Shown: positions 11,758 through 22,576, counted from the stretch's first letter. The stretch: 64,000 bases of DNA from Anodontia alba (GCA_964016985.1 OZ024833.1:65085985-65149984); one strand, 5' to 3'. Notes: generated by a model from the sequence alone, not told the origin. Program-made: numbers and translations.

Positions 11758-11975
11758 ATAAGCCAGCGCACGACAAAACCAACAAAATGCCATGTGCGCC
11801 CAGCGAAGACTAAGATCAGCCTGGGCATCCGCATGAAATAAGCTTTGGTCCTTAGCTACCAACTGAGCACAAAGAAAAGATTCTGATCAGACTAGGCGGA
11901 TGCCCAGGCTGACCTGAGTCTTCGCTGGGCGCCCATACTATTTTGTTGGTTTTGTCATAAGTTTGCTCAGTTATC
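11758..11975. mobile_element. Family H MITE (subtype H1)
   Basis: AGCCAGCGCACGACAAAACC start; GGTTTTGTCATAAGTTTGCTCA end; AGCGAAGACTAAGATCAGCC inside. Confidence 0.84.
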
Positions 11976-12099
11976 ATGTAATCATTCTCAAGTAAGGTGA
12001 CTTAATACACTTGAAAGGTTTTTTGCCATTATATAAGCTAGAGCCACCTTTGAGACTTCCTGTTTGCTTTCTGAAAACGGGTCTACTCTAAACAAAAAG

Positions 12100-12400
12100 A
12101 ATTTGTTTTCGATTTGCTCCCACTCCCGATGCTCTTAAAACCGCTGACCGTTCTAAGATAGTGGTTCTGATATTATTTGATATTATTTCCATCCTGTATG
12201 GCGTCTTGTTCTTGTTTTTCACTGTCTTATCTAGCTTTCAGATTACCCATATTTGAGAAGATGGAGTTGGTCACTTGGTCTGCATTTAGATATGTGTTCT
12301 AGCTGTAGATGATATTGTTCAGCTGCTGTTCTTCTTGGTATCGGAGATAGACTGTTATATGTGTTATACGTGTATTGTGGCACTTTCTGAACATACTTCA
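12100..12400 (+). repeat. Family P fragment
   Basis: CGTTCTAAGATAGTGGTTCT and TATTGTGGCACTTTCTGAAC recall the right half of family P; preceded by a family-K end (GGGTCTACTCTAAAC) near 12080. Confidence 0.6.
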
Positions 12401-12512
12401 AATTACAACAAAAATAATGTAAGTGAGGTTATCCAGGAACTATCACTATTACAAAGCATATTCTACCTGAGGCAACGAAAAAAGAGGAGATGAGGAACGA
12501 ACAATGACAAGA

Positions 12513-13022
12513 CATCACGAAAACACGCGTATATAATTTTGACCCCATTAAACCCCTCTTTATATAGTAAAACTAAGGTTTACAGGGGGTATACATTATT
12601 TTTCTTATTTCGCTAAAAAAACATAGATTGTGGGTACTCGTTAGAACCGCCTCGGCGAGGCGGTTCTAACGAGTACCCACAATATATGTTTTGAGCAGAA
12701 ATATAAAAAATATATCAGAATTTCTTATCTGAAAATTTTCTGTTTTGTTGTAAAATTTTCAATATATTTTGTTTGTTTGTGTTGAGGTTTTACAGCCCAG
12801 TCAACCCAATGGGGTCATGTCGAGCGCGGTCAGCTTACCTAACCACACGTTTACTGGGCAGGATTAGTCCTCTAAGCGGTTAACCAGTATTATGCACATT
12901 CTTTCGCCAGAAACTGACAACTGCCCTTCTTGAATCAGCGGAAGGGAGAGAATGACCGTAGAAAATATTTCATGATCAATCTCCACGAAAGAATGTATTC
13001 AATATATTTGAATAGGCGTAAA
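12513..13022 (+). mobile_element. Family A MITE split by another repeat
   Basis: The left part 12513-12769 includes a perfect core hairpin. The right end (TATTTGAATAGGCGT) resumes at 13001 after a 230-bp insertion. Flanks match family P, so the MITE itself sits in an older repeat. Confidence 0.82.
12770..13000 (+). mobile_element. Family Y repeat nested in a family A MITE
   Basis: It begins GTTTGTTTGTGTTGAGGTTTT and contains GTCATGTCGAGC and CGCCAGAAACTGAcAACTGC. A second copy lies at 22728-22921. TTCAATATATTT occurs at both junctions, consistent with a target duplication. Confidence 0.75.
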
Positions 13023-13246
13023 CGACAAAGTTGCCATAATCGTCATATAAAGAAAAACTGCAACAGAAGAACCGCCTTGGAACAGTCAGCAAATACAACT
13101 ACTAGTGGGTTTGAACTAGTTTTTCACGGTCGCAACCTCGCCAATAATTCTGATGCAGCTCAAAATTGCATATAAGTGTTCGGTTTGCGTAGCGTCCTCT
13201 ACCTCATCACTACAAACATCACTGTAAAAACACAAGTAATCACAGC

Positions 13247-13501
13247 ATCACGAAATCATGCCTATATAATTTTGACCCCCATTAACCCCGCTTTTATATA
13301 GTAAACTGGGGTTTACAGGGGTATACATTATTATTCTTATTTTTGCTCGAAAACATAGATTGTGGGTACTCGTTAGATCCGCCTCACAAAATCTATATTT
13401 TGTGCAGAAATATGAAAACTATCAGAGTTTTTTATCCGAAAATTTTCAGTTGTTTGGAGGTGAAATTTTCTATATATATGAATAGGCGCGTTTTCGTAAT
13501 G
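13247..13501 (+). mobile_element. Family A MITE with truncated hairpin core
   Basis: Ends CATCACGAAATCATGCCTAT and ATAGGCGCGTTTTCGTAATG. The right arm of the core is largely deleted, jumping from CCGCCTCA to CAAAATCTATATTTTG. Confidence 0.85.
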
Positions 13502-14555
13502 AAAATGCAAATTAAACAGACGGCTCTATGACCATCTGAAACCAGAGCAAACGAAAATGGTGATTCACACGAAATATCAAACTTATTTTCTTAAAAGATG
13601 GAAAAAAAGAAGAATGTCATTTACTACATTTTCAATAGTGCTTTAATTGTTGCTTCGAGCAGTTGGAGACACGGGTACACATCCGATGTGACGTCAAGGT
13701 AAATACGATTGGTGTTCCAAAAGAATTGCTTAGTGCATTTTTACTCGTTATCCACGTGCAACTTGTAACAAATCAATATATACCACTGTAGCGCCATTCA
13801 TTACATACACAATGACGTGTACATGTGCCCATAAATTCAACTGAAATATAGAAAATTTGCCATTTGATACACGCATGTGTTGACTACTTAGTAAAATTGT
13901 TGGTAAAAGTATTACCAAGAAGAAGGACACTACGAAAAAGCTTGCTCTAAGATAGGTTATTCTTTGAAACAAATACTTGCTGAAAATTCTGTTGTTTACA
14001 GATCAATTAATGCATTTTACGACATGTTACGTAGACGGAAAAAAGACATTTGATTCTCTGTTAGAGTGATCGAAAATGCACCCAAATCAGGAAAGCCAAA
14101 GTCTGCATCTTGTGACGAAATTGTATCATAAGTAAAAGAAATTGTTGTAAAAGATGCTAGGTATACAGTATATGATATAGCACGAATGGCTGGCATCTCA
14201 CTATTAAGAGTTCATTACATTCTAAAGAAGATCTTGAATGTTATGTAGATGTCTGCCAGGTGGTGCCTTATTTGATGACTGATGATCAAAAGAAGCAGAG
14301 AGTTAAAATAGCCAAATAATAGCTCGAAATATTTCCAAAATAAAGAAATTTGCAAATGTAGTCACTGGCGCTGAAACTTTGGTTATTTGGAACATGTTAG
14401 GAAGGTTAGCAATTAAAATATGGGTCACCAAAAAACAGCACAAGACGAGTAATTGCTAAATGAACGTTAAATGTATAGAAGGCTTTGTATGCAATCTTCG
14501 TCTCTGTTGAAGGCGTTGCAATACAGGTGCCAATGAAAAAGGGCAAAAGAGATAA

Positions 14556-15354
14556 AGGCGCCATATTCCTCCAAAATAGACATTTAATTATCCAAGAACG
14601 GTTTAACAAGTTGATACGTGGTATTATAGTTCGTCTGTCATTACTGCCAATGACCAGTTCTAATCAACTGTGTGATGTGTTATTATTTGTGTGTTCTAAG
14701 ATGGCTGATGAGACCAGTCTTAGCTCTAAACTGCCTGTTGCAGATAGAACAAGAGAGGTCTGAGGAAGAAACCTCTGTTGGTGATGCCTTAGCTCTGGCC
14801 TTCTGCTATGCACGTTTCTGTTCGGCTTCGCTGATTCTTTTTGCTTCGTATTCACCAGCTTCCCTTTTTATGAGGCCTCGCCACTTTGTACGATCCTGTG
14901 CAATCTGTTCCCACGACTCTGTTGGTATGTTGAAGTCTTTAAGGGAGACTTTGAGGGTGCCCTTGTATCGCTTCTTCTGACCACCATGGGAACGTTTTCC
15001 TACTTGAAGTTCTCCATAGAGGATTTTCTTTGGCAAACGTTCATCAGTATTAATGGTATTAAGGCAATAATAAAATGTGGCACCTTACAGCCTGTAAAAT
15101 TACAACGAGTCTCTCGTTCTTGAAATGAAATTATTTTTTTTATCGTGTCTCTGAATTCATGTTGCCAACATAAATTTAGAGATACAATAAAAAATCATTT
15201 CCATTTTGATCCAGTTCAAAAACAAGAGACTAGCTGAAAGTTTACAGGCTGTCAGATGCCACATTTTATGATTGTATTAATACTATATATCAATTTTATT
15301 AAACCTTTCTTGGATGAAAATAAAATGACTATTTTTGAGGAATATGGAGCCTTT
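14556..15354. mobile_element. Family O palindromic MITE, interrupted by LINE fragment
   Basis: Inverted ends AAGGcgCCATATTcCTC and GAGGAATATGGAGCCTT enclose TGTGGCACC...GCC arms. The same element is intact at 19528-19916. Here it sits inside the mariner transposase reading and is itself split by about 430 bp of non-LTR sequence. Confidence 0.85.
14612..15045 (-). mobile_element. 5'-truncated non-LTR retrotransposon fragment (ORF2 C-terminus with zinc finger)
   Basis: The minus strand encodes MPKKILYGELQVGKRSHGG, then YKGTLKVSLKDFNIPTESW and EQIAQDRTKWRGLIKREAGE. After an in-frame TAG the same frame continues to a C2H2-like finger (CSICNRQF...HLRTH) and TAA at 14683-14685. From memory, this arrangement is typical of the extreme C-terminus of LINE ORF2 proteins in invertebrates. 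It is truncated and inserted inside the family-O MITE. Confidence 0.85.
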
Positions 15355-15741
15355 AATGAAACATACTACAAAGATGTGGTATTGAAGAAATTGAAAAAAA
15401 TACTATCAGAAACGACTTCCAGTAACGGGTTTCAAAGATGTTCGACTTCTACACCTATACATCTAACATTGTTACATTTTTTTGCAAAAAGAGACGGTAA
15501 CAGTTTATCACACACTTCCTATTCACCAGACCTTGCCCTTTGTGACTTCTTCCTTTTTCCGAAATTAAAAACCTCCCTCTCTGGACAGAGATATCAGTCC
15601 AGACAGACGCTTGGATCTGCCGTATACCAGTACCTTACCAGTATACCTAAATCAGCGTACCGTGACGCTTTCAGGAAGTGGACTCGTCGACTGTACTTAT
15701 TCATTTCTAGTCATGGGGACTACTTTGAAGGCATGAAATAA
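15355..15741 (+). pseudogene. Mariner transposase C-terminal fragment
   Basis: An open frame encodes the end of a mariner-family transposase: YSPDLALCDFFLFPKLK carries the third catalytic Asp region, followed by YQYLTSIPKSAYRDAF and a GDYFEGMK terminus before TAA. The preceding HDNAPAHT equivalent reads STSTPIHLT, so the second catalytic Asp is lost. It belongs to the element at 13715-15801. Confidence 0.9.
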
Positions 15742-15882
15742 AGAAATTGGTGATTACTTAAACTTTTAACGTTCCCTGTCCAAATAAGCAATTCTTTGGA
15801 AAAAAAAAACCTCGTCAGCCTCGACTAAGAAGTTGTTCTTGTAATATGGATCTGGGAATTCGAGACTCACAAATGATCCGTT

Positions 15883-15932
<50 letters not shown>

Positions 15933-15998
15933 CGGATCAGACAGTGAGAAACTTAATTGTTTGAAAGGGTATTGGTATATAATAAAAGATCTTAGTAC

Positions 15999-16152
15999 CT
16001 GTCATATCGTACATCTGGAAGTGATCGGTGAAGTGAGACCATGTCGCTCACATACCGGTTGTACCCGTGCAATTTGTAGCCTTCGTCGTAAGCAGCACGT
16101 GCCTCGGGAGAAAGTTTATCTTTATCAAGCACTATAGCAGATCCATTTTCTC
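15999..16152 (-). CDS. GALNT: GALNT-A exon 3: GENGSA / NRYVSD segment
   Basis: 154 nt starting in phase 1 and ending in phase 2. It encodes GENGSAIVLDKDKLSPEARA... through YNRYVSDMVSLHRSLPDVRYD. The family pattern here is the acidic, Tyr-rich start of the folded domain followed by 'RSLPD.R', and both are visible. The same length as the GALNT-B exon at 59118 supports the boundaries. A poly-T tract lies just left of it, and two family-H MITEs lie just right, in the preceding intron. Confidence 0.95.
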
Positions 16153-16198
16153 CTAGTGTGATAAAAGAGAGAAAAAAAAATCATTGAATCTATTATAT

Positions 16199-16418
16199 GA
16201 GCTAGCGCATGACAAAACCAACAAAATGGCATGTGCGTCTAGCGAAGACTCAGATCAGCCTGGGCATCCGCCCAGTCTGATCAGAGTCTTCACTGTTTGC
16301 ATGAAGAAAACTTGGGCTCTTAGCTGCCTATTGAGCGCACAGCAAAGACTCCAGGCTGATCTGAGTCTTTGCGGGTGGCACATGCTATTTTGTTGGTTTT
16401 GTCAAGTGCTGGCTCATT
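16199..16418. mobile_element. Family H MITE (subtype H1)
   Basis: GAGCTAGCGCATGACAAAAC and GTTTTGTCAAGTGCTGGCTC ends. The forward strand has an open frame (MACASSEDSDQPGHPP...), a peptide I recall as a frequent spurious product of this repeat in mollusc annotation. Confidence 0.86.
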
Positions 16419-16548
16419 TAGTATGGGCTGTTTCTTGGTTTCCCTACAGTACAGTGTTTGCCTTCAGAAAGCAATATTTTGAGATTTACCATATATTCTC
16501 TAAAAATTGGGACACTTTAACATCTTAACAAACTTGTTCTAAAATATA

Positions 16549-16782
16549 AATGAGCCAGTGCACGACAAAAGCTACAATAAGACCTGTGTGATCAGCATTG
16601 ACTCACATCAGCCTGTACATCCACCCAGTATGGCAAGGGTTCTTTGATAGTGTGGAGGCTGTAGAAGACACATGCGATCATCGAAGACTCTGATAAGACA
16701 GCGCGGACGTGCATACTGATCTGAGTCTTCGCTGGTTAGTATTGTATTGTATTATTGTAGGTTTTGTCGTGCGCCGGCTCAA
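16549..16782. mobile_element. Family H MITE (subtype H2), adjacent copy
   Basis: GAGCCAGTGCACGACAAAAG and GTTTTGTCGTGCGCCGGCTC ends; ACAATAAGACCTGTGTGATC inside. It lies 130 bp from the H1 copy. Confidence 0.85.
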
Positions 16783-17264
16783 TTATGTATTGATGTGTCT
16801 AAATAGATTCTAATAGGAATGATCCTTGAGTGCAATGACCACTTGAGAAATTGAAAACAGCTGAGTGTAAGATTTCTAGGCCCGACAAGCTGCATTCGGC
16901 GAACTAGGCCCACCAGTGACCACCGAATATTTGTTTTCAAAAATACCAGATTTTGCTCTATGACCACAAAGTACTAGACTTTGATAACTACACTATAGTA
17001 AACTACGGAGAGATGTTCTATGGTTCTGACTTGGGTCTAATTTGTTTACTTAGGTTATCTGGTGACGTATCTAAAATAGTGGTTGAAAAGGCGAATAGTG
17101 TAAACTCGACTACTGTTCTGAGTCTTAACTGTTTTGCTAGGGATTCTCTATTCAAATAAATCGAGTGAATAGTAGTTTCTGCTTGAATAGAAGAGAAATA
17201 ACTGCATACTTCCAAGGCCAACTGACACAAAAGATATTGAATAAATGTAACATACCATCAGACA

Positions 17265-17650
17265 TCAATGGCTCGAGCGATTTGGGGATCATGAAAATGT
17301 GTTCTAGACATGGCGTTCAAGTCACTGAGGTTTATCATAGCGTCAAGCCAGGAGGAAAATGTAGATAATTTAGGAGAGTCTTTTCCATCTTCTATAGCAT
17401 AAAAGTTTGTTGAGTGTGCTCATTAGAATCGCCTCATCGAGGCGATTCTAATGAGTACACACAACAAACCTGTTCATGATAAAATAAGAAAATTACCCAA
17501 AAATGCCCCTAAATATTTTTTCCTTTTTTTTTTTTTTTTTTTTTTGAGGGGGGGGGGGGGGGGGGGGGGCAGGGGATGAACTTCCCAGGGGCTCAAAAAC
17601 GAGTTCGAATCAGCCACGGTAAACGAGCCATTGGTGATTGAACTTTAACT
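17265..17650 (+). mobile_element. Family C MITE with T and G homopolymers
   Basis: Core GTGCTCATTAGAATCGCCTC and complement at about 17417-17462. The shared right portion GGTAAACGAgcCATtGGTG follows. A T-run and a G-run (17524-17569) interrupt the right side; the left end is decayed. Confidence 0.8.
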
Positions 17651-17824
17651 CTTGATATATATCAATGTGTTTATCAGATAGATCATGAAATTGACAAAAT
17701 TAATAGGCGTATCGGCGTATAAAATTTTAATTATTTAACACGTCGGTGTCTTTGATGTACAAAGATATGACCTTTTATTTAAATACAGACTTAAACATAT
17801 ATGCAGTGTTACATTGATGTCATA

Positions 17825-18115
17825 AAATAGTCTGCTTGCTTAGTGGTTAATCCAGTCTCGGTAGACCATTTTGCTTACCTCCTTAATTGTACGCCGGAGG
17901 GTTGGGACTGTGATGGCTCCGACTTAAAAACTATTTATTAGATGGTCTGGGCTGGAACTTTTTATGTCAGTTTCTCGGCTCACCGGTGTTCAACTGGTGG
18001 CTTTCTTTAGCTCCAGTATTTCAGTGGTGTTGTTTAACAATACAGGGATCTCCAAGTCACTCAACACGTTGTTTCTGTTGAGTCCTCATCTTTGCTTCAT
18101 TAGAGGCTTTATCTG
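17825..18115 (+). repeat. Family P fragment (left part)
   Basis: TTCAACTGGTGGCTTTCTTTAGCTCC and GTTGAGTCCTCATC recall 53730-53800. Confidence 0.55.
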
Positions 18116-18284
18116 TGATTTATTTGTTGCCCGTAAAGATTCATGGATGAGTTAGAAGGCCTCCATAAGGATGTATATGTAAATGTACAGTTATACAAAC
18201 ATACACAGTTACTATTTTAAGTGTAATTTAGTTGTTGCTTTTGTTAGTGAAATTTAATTGTTGTTGACTGTCCGGCTTTGTAGT

Positions 18285-18600
18285 TTTGTTGTTGGTTTTG
18301 TTTGTTTGTTTTTTGTTGTTGTTTTTTTGTTGTTTTTTTTGTTTTTGTTTTTTTTGTTTGTTTTTTTTTGTTTTTCGTTTGTTTGTTTTTGTTTTGTTTT
18401 TGTTTTGTTTTTTGTTTTTTGTTTGTTTGTTTTTTTTTGTTTTGTTTTTTGTTGTTTTTTTTTTTTTGTGTGTTTTTTTTTGTTGTTTTTTTTTTTTTTT
18501 TTTTTGTTTTTTTTTTTTTTGTTTTTTTTTTTGTTTTTTTTTTGTTTTTTTGTTTTTTTTTTTTGTTTTTTGTTTTTTTCTCTCTCTCTCTCCTTATATT
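18285..18600 (+). repeat. T/G low-complexity tract, about 310 bp
   Basis: T-runs with single G, ending TCTCTCTCTCTC. Long ORFs in it (Phe-rich forward, Lys-rich reverse) are compositional artefacts. Confidence 0.92.
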
Positions 18601-18899
18601 GTTTTAGATTCCTCACAGCACCAGTATCTAATGTAAATTCGCATAGACAGTACAAGTACATGTATTATCAAGTCGTCACATGTATAAAAATCAATGCCGT
18701 CAACAGATAGATGATGAAATGAACAAAATTATCGGCATATGAAAGTTGTTTTATTAAACAAATGGCTACCTTTGATTTACAAAGATACCGTCCTTTGATT
18801 AAAGATGAATATATAGATATACAGATTTATACAGGATAGAAACATGTGATGCAGTGTAAAATTGTATTCGTTCTTTTATAAGTTCTTTGTTTCCAATGT

Positions 18900-19200
18900 A
18901 ATCCTTTACAGATCTGATTTGATTTCGCTACAGCTGGTGTTAAGTGCCATGCGGCGGTCGTAAAAGGTCCCGTACTTCATTAGTCTTTATTTTTCATTTT
19001 CCTTGGTATCACTGAGCCGATAATGGTATCTTGGTTAACTGTGTTTCATTTGAGCTGTTGTTAGGATGGGCTGGGTAGGGGGATGCATATGCAGATCTGC
19101 AAACTGTATTGCTGTCAAATGAAGAGTCTCAATAAAACCGAGACTTCGTTTTTCGTTCTTTCGTATTATTTTATGTGTTCTATGTTTCCAAGGTCAATCT
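18900..19200 (+). repeat. Family X fragment
   Basis: CTACAGCTGGTGTTAAGTGC, GCGGCGGTCG and AGAGTCTCAATAAAACCGAG, in a different order from 60206-60470. Related pieces lie at 27590-27700, 28990-29110 and 55690-55870. Confidence 0.6.
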
Positions 19201-19247
19201 TTATAGATTGTGATGTTCAAATTTACGATTAAACTATTAATGCAATA

Positions 19248-19461
19248 TTAACCCTTGTCCTGCTGAACCCGGATATACCATGCCTTTGCAAACAGTGTAG
19301 ATCCAGATCAGTTGGCTTCTGAAGAAGCCAACTGATCTGGATCTGCACTGTTTGCCATTAAGTATGTGAATTTATAGCAATAACCTGGATCAAGTAATCT
19401 GACTGGCTGAAAATTAGAAATGGGTGTGGCTTCGAAATTTATTCAGCAGGACAAGGGTTAA
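19248..19461. mobile_element. Family U palindromic MITE
   Basis: TTAACCCTTGTCCTGCTGAA and its perfect mirror TTCAGCAGGACAAGGGTTAA form the ends. The inner hairpin is CAGATCAGTTGGCTTCTGAAG with the complementary arm. Confidence 0.88.
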
Positions 19462-19527
19462 AGTTATACAAAAGGCTATTAAATGTATATTTACTTTTAT
19501 GGTATTTGTAAAACCTTCATTATCTTA

Positions 19528-19666
19528 AAGGCTCCATATTTCTCAAAATAGACATTTTATTATCCAAGAAAGGTTTAAAAAATATTAATACAATCATAAA
19601 ATGTGGCACCTGACAGCCTGTAAAAATTCAGTTAGTCTCTCGTTCTTGAACTGGATAAAAAATGAA

Positions 19667-19703
<37 letters not shown>

Positions 19704-19916
19704 ATTGTATCTCTGAATTAATGTTGTCAACATTAATTCAGAGAAACGATAAAAAAATCATTTCATTTCTGATCCAATTCAAAAACGCAAGACTAATTGA
19801 ATTTTTACAGGCTATCAGATGCCACATTTCATGATCATATTAATAATTTATTTTTTATTTTTTTTTTTTTTTTTTTTTGATAAAAAAATGTCTATTTTGA
19901 GGAATATGGAGCCTTC
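19528..19916. mobile_element. Family O palindromic MITE, intact copy
   Basis: Terminal AAAGGCTCCATATTtCTCAA is matched by the complement near 19900-19916. The inner arms (TGTGGCACCTGACAGCC...GGCTaTCAGATGCCACA) surround poly-T stretches. It reads as one long imperfect hairpin. Confidence 0.85.
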
Positions 19917-20089
19917 AAACGTAATTAAGTTTAGGTCACTTGACATGTGGTAAGGAGTTACAATATTCGAATGCTTAGGATACATAAGTTATCCAAATAC
20001 TATTTTTCTCACGACTTGACAAAAAAATGCGCCGAAACAGGAGAAATGGGTCATTATGTCAGAGGAATTGTTAAGGAGGAGTTTTTGGT

Positions 20090-20245
20090 GATAATTATGG
20101 GATAATTTTCTCCAGTTCTCCATATAAACATATGTTGTGGGTACTCATTAGAAGCGCCTCGCCGAGGCGCTTCTAATGAGTACCCACAACATATGTTTTT
20201 ATTGAGAAATAAGAAAAATTTTCCCAGAATTATCACCAAATATTC
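20090..20245. repeat. Family D hairpin, near-perfect
   Basis: The core GTACTCATTAGAAGCGCCTC and its complement extend through GTTGTGG and CATATG into TTCTCC/AAGAAAA arms, centred at about 20162. Confidence 0.85.
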
Positions 20246-20499
20246 CTTCTTAGCAATGATCAGGGTCTACTGTGATCGTTGATATGTTCTATATTATTAC
20301 AACGGAGGCCAAGGTTTTCCCACAGAAATTTATTGAAGGGGACACAGGTCTCTACTGACCCAATTTTAGGGGACATATTTCAAGGGTTAATTGTTTGAAC
20401 TTTACAGAAAAATATTGCAAATTTTAAGGGACACCAATGTCTCTCTAAGATGAAGGTTGAGGGGACATCAGAGTCAAAAAGGGGCCAAGTCTCGCGCTT

Positions 20500-20850
20500 T
20501 TAAGTGACAAGGAAAACCCTGGGAGGCCCTGGTCTGCACAGGCTGATCCGGACTTTCTGTGTCCATATAGGCAAAAAGGACCCCATTTCTCTTCATGCGA
20601 TCGAATCGGCCATAACGTGGGAAAACGCACCTCCTTACATGCAATGCGCACAACGACGACTCAAATCAGTCTGCTCATCCACACAGTCTGATCACAGTCT
20701 TCGATATCCGCATGAAGAAACTTTGCATCCTTGGCTATCCAAACTGCGCACAACGAAGATTCAGATCAGACTGCGCGAATGCGCAGGCTGATCTGTATCT
20801 TCGCTGTGCGCACATGTTCAAAGGTACGTTTTCTGATGTTGGGGTTCAAG
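20500..20850. repeat. Family H repeat (H3) abutting GALNT-A exon 2 donor
   Basis: ATCCACACAGTCTGATCACA, CTATCCAAACTGCGCACAAC and GCGCAGGCTGATCTGTATCT blocks; it ends about 10 nt from the splice donor of exon 20860-20959. Confidence 0.75.
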
Positions 20851-20859
20851 TATCCATAC

Positions 20860-20959
20860 CTGGAGCACCGGGTGGCTGTGGATCGTAAACTGCGACGGGT
20901 AAGATTGGATCATTGCTTTTCGGATTCAAGCCAATATCTCTTCCATTCCTGGCGATGAC
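20860..20959 (-). CDS. GALNT: GALNT-A exon 2: stem to catalytic transition
   Basis: 33 codons plus 1 nt, acceptor TATATAG and donor GTATGG. It encodes VIARNGRDIG... ending VAVYDPQPPGAPG. It is clearly paralogous to GALNT-B exon 62075-62171, which is one codon shorter; the AVYDPQP motif is shared while the first half is divergent. A family-H repeat ends about 10 nt beyond the donor. Confidence 0.93.
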
Positions 20960-21179
20960 CTATATAAAAAAATTAAACATAACGGTGAATTGCGGACCGC
21001 AGCAAGGTCTTACTCAGCTAAATACTATAATAATCTTAAGTACTGAGACCGAAGGGCTGAGCAAACAATGTAGACCCAGATCAGACGCCGCAGAATGCGT
21101 CGTCTGATCAGGGTCTACAGTGTTTGCCACTCAGTCCAACAGTTTTTGGGCACATCAAAGGGAAGTACAACAGACTTGT

Positions 21180-21995
21180 TTAAGTTTTAGGACAAGTATG
21201 GTAAGACGGTCAGGAGTTAGGATAAGTATGGTAAGGAGTTAGGGTCAGAAATTAGAACAAGTATGGTAAGGAGTTTGGGTCAGGAATTAGGACAAGTATC
21301 GTAAGGAGCTATGGTCAGGACAAGTATGGTGAGGAGTTAGGGTCAGGAATTAAACAAATATGGTGAGGAGTTAGGGTCAGAAATTAGAACAAGTATGGTA
21401 AGGAGTTAAGGTCAGGAATTAGGGCAAGTATCGTAAGGAGCTATGGTCAGGACAAGTATGGTGAGGAGTTAGGGTCAGGAATTAAACAAATATGGTGAGG
21501 AGTTAGGGTCAGGAATTAAACAAATATGGTGAGGAGTTGGGATCAAGGGTTTGGATAAGTATTGTGAGGAGTTAGGGTCAGGAGTTAAGACAAGTATAGT
21601 GAGGAGTTAGGACAAGTGGTGAGGGGTTATGGTCAGGAGTAAGGACAAGTATAGTGACGAGTTAGGGTAAGCAGTTAGGACAAGTATGGTAAGGAGTTAG
21701 GGTAAGGAGTTAGGACAAGTATGGTAAGGAGTTAGGGTCAATAGTTAGGACAAGTATGGTGAGGAGTTAGGGTCAGGAGTTAGGACGAGTATGGCACGGA
21801 GTTAGGGTCAGGAGTTAAGACAAGTACGTTGAGGAGTTAGGGTCAGGACAAGTATGGTACAGAGTTAGGGTCAGGAGTTATAACAAGTATGGTGAGGAGT
21901 TGGGGTCAGGAGTTAGGAGAAGCATGGTACGGTACGGAGTTAGGGTCAGGAGTTATAACAAGTATGGTGAGGTGTTAGGATTAGTATGATAAGAA
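21180..21995 (+). repeat. About 35-bp minisatellite array
   Basis: Imperfect units of GGAGTTAGGGTCAGGAGTTA followed by GGACAAGTATGGTAA, with sub-unit deletions giving variable spacing. A larger block (from GGTCAGAAATTAGAACAAG) recurs at about 21240 and 21375, a sign of higher-order duplication. It lies in GALNT-A intron 1. Confidence 0.92.
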
Positions 21996-22198
21996 GTTAG
22001 TGTGTACCAATATCAAGGGTATATACAATAACTGTTCCAAACAAATCAAATGGCATACAAGTAAATACTCATGTTTTCAGTGTATCCACTTCAATTTTCT
22101 TTGCGTGTTTTGCACTTCTTGGGCAGGGCTCTGACCAGGAGGTGGAGGTCGTAACTCGGAAAGGGCTCATTTCGCTTAAAATGAAATACCAACAAAGA

Positions 22199-22199
<1 letters not shown>

Positions 22200-22270
<71 letters not shown>
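22200..22270 (+). repeat. (CT)n microsatellite
   Basis: About 35 CT units followed by GTGTGTGTTC-type GT repeats to 22303. Confidence 0.95.
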
Positions 22271-22274
<4 letters not shown>

Positions 22275-22364
22275 GTGTGTTCGTGTGTGTGCATGTGTGT
22301 TGCTATATATGAATGTTGCTGTTATCAAAGTTAATAACTACATTGTGTATGTCATATAATTGTT

Positions 22365-22576
22365 ATAATATACTTACCGTAAGTATTAGGACACTTTAAC
22401 TCTATAAATACTTGCATATTTGTCCTATTTGAACATGTCCATTTCACTACCTTTTGATGTGTCTGAAAAATATGGCAAACAGTGAAGATCCTGATCAGAT
22501 GCCGCGTTCAGCGGCGTCTGATCAGGATCTACACTATTTGCGTCGGCCTCTCTAATCCGAATATTTAGGGTAGCCA
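22365..22576 (+). mobile_element. Family G2 MITE (TACCGTAAGTATT ends)
   Basis: Starts TACTTACCGTAAGTATTAGG and ends CCGAATATTTAGGGTA. The hairpin GATCCTGATCAGATGCCGCG (TTCA) with its complement is strong. The hairpin resembles that of family G but the ends differ. Confidence 0.8.

Larger units (their letters stand above)
13715..15801 (+). mobile_element. Mariner element, defective, interrupted by a nested MITE and LINE
   Basis: Ends are inverted: TTCCAAAAGAATTGCTTA at the left and its near complement (TAAGCAATTCTTTGGAA) at the right. Between them are mariner transposase fragments. The N-terminal part is at about 13985-14290 (NAPKSGKPKSASCDEIV, then IARMAGIS and SARW, with stops). A middle part is at 14360-14555 (VTGAETLV, KIWVTKK). 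The C-terminal part is at 15355-15741 (YYKDVVLKKLKK, YSPDLALCDFFLFPKLK, IPKSAYRDAF, GDYFEGMK stop). The catalytic HDNA motif is degraded. Inactive relic. Confidence 0.9.

Noticed and set aside
14664..14980. Forward-strand open frames at 14672-14980
   Set aside because: They are shadows of the minus-strand LINE ORF2 tail.
16184..16528. 114-residue open frame (MACASSEDSDQPGHPP...)
   Set aside because: It is the translation of a family-H MITE with inverted ends; similar pieces appear at other family-H copies, and no splice or family evidence supports a gene.
18254..18710. Long Phe-rich and Lys-rich frames on both strands
   Set aside because: They are produced by a T/G low-complexity tract and have no other support. 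The same applies to 38353-38704 and 10887-11167.
21180..21995. Telomere-like TTAGGG motifs
   Set aside because: TTAGGG occurs once per 35-bp unit as part of a longer word, not as a tandem hexamer.
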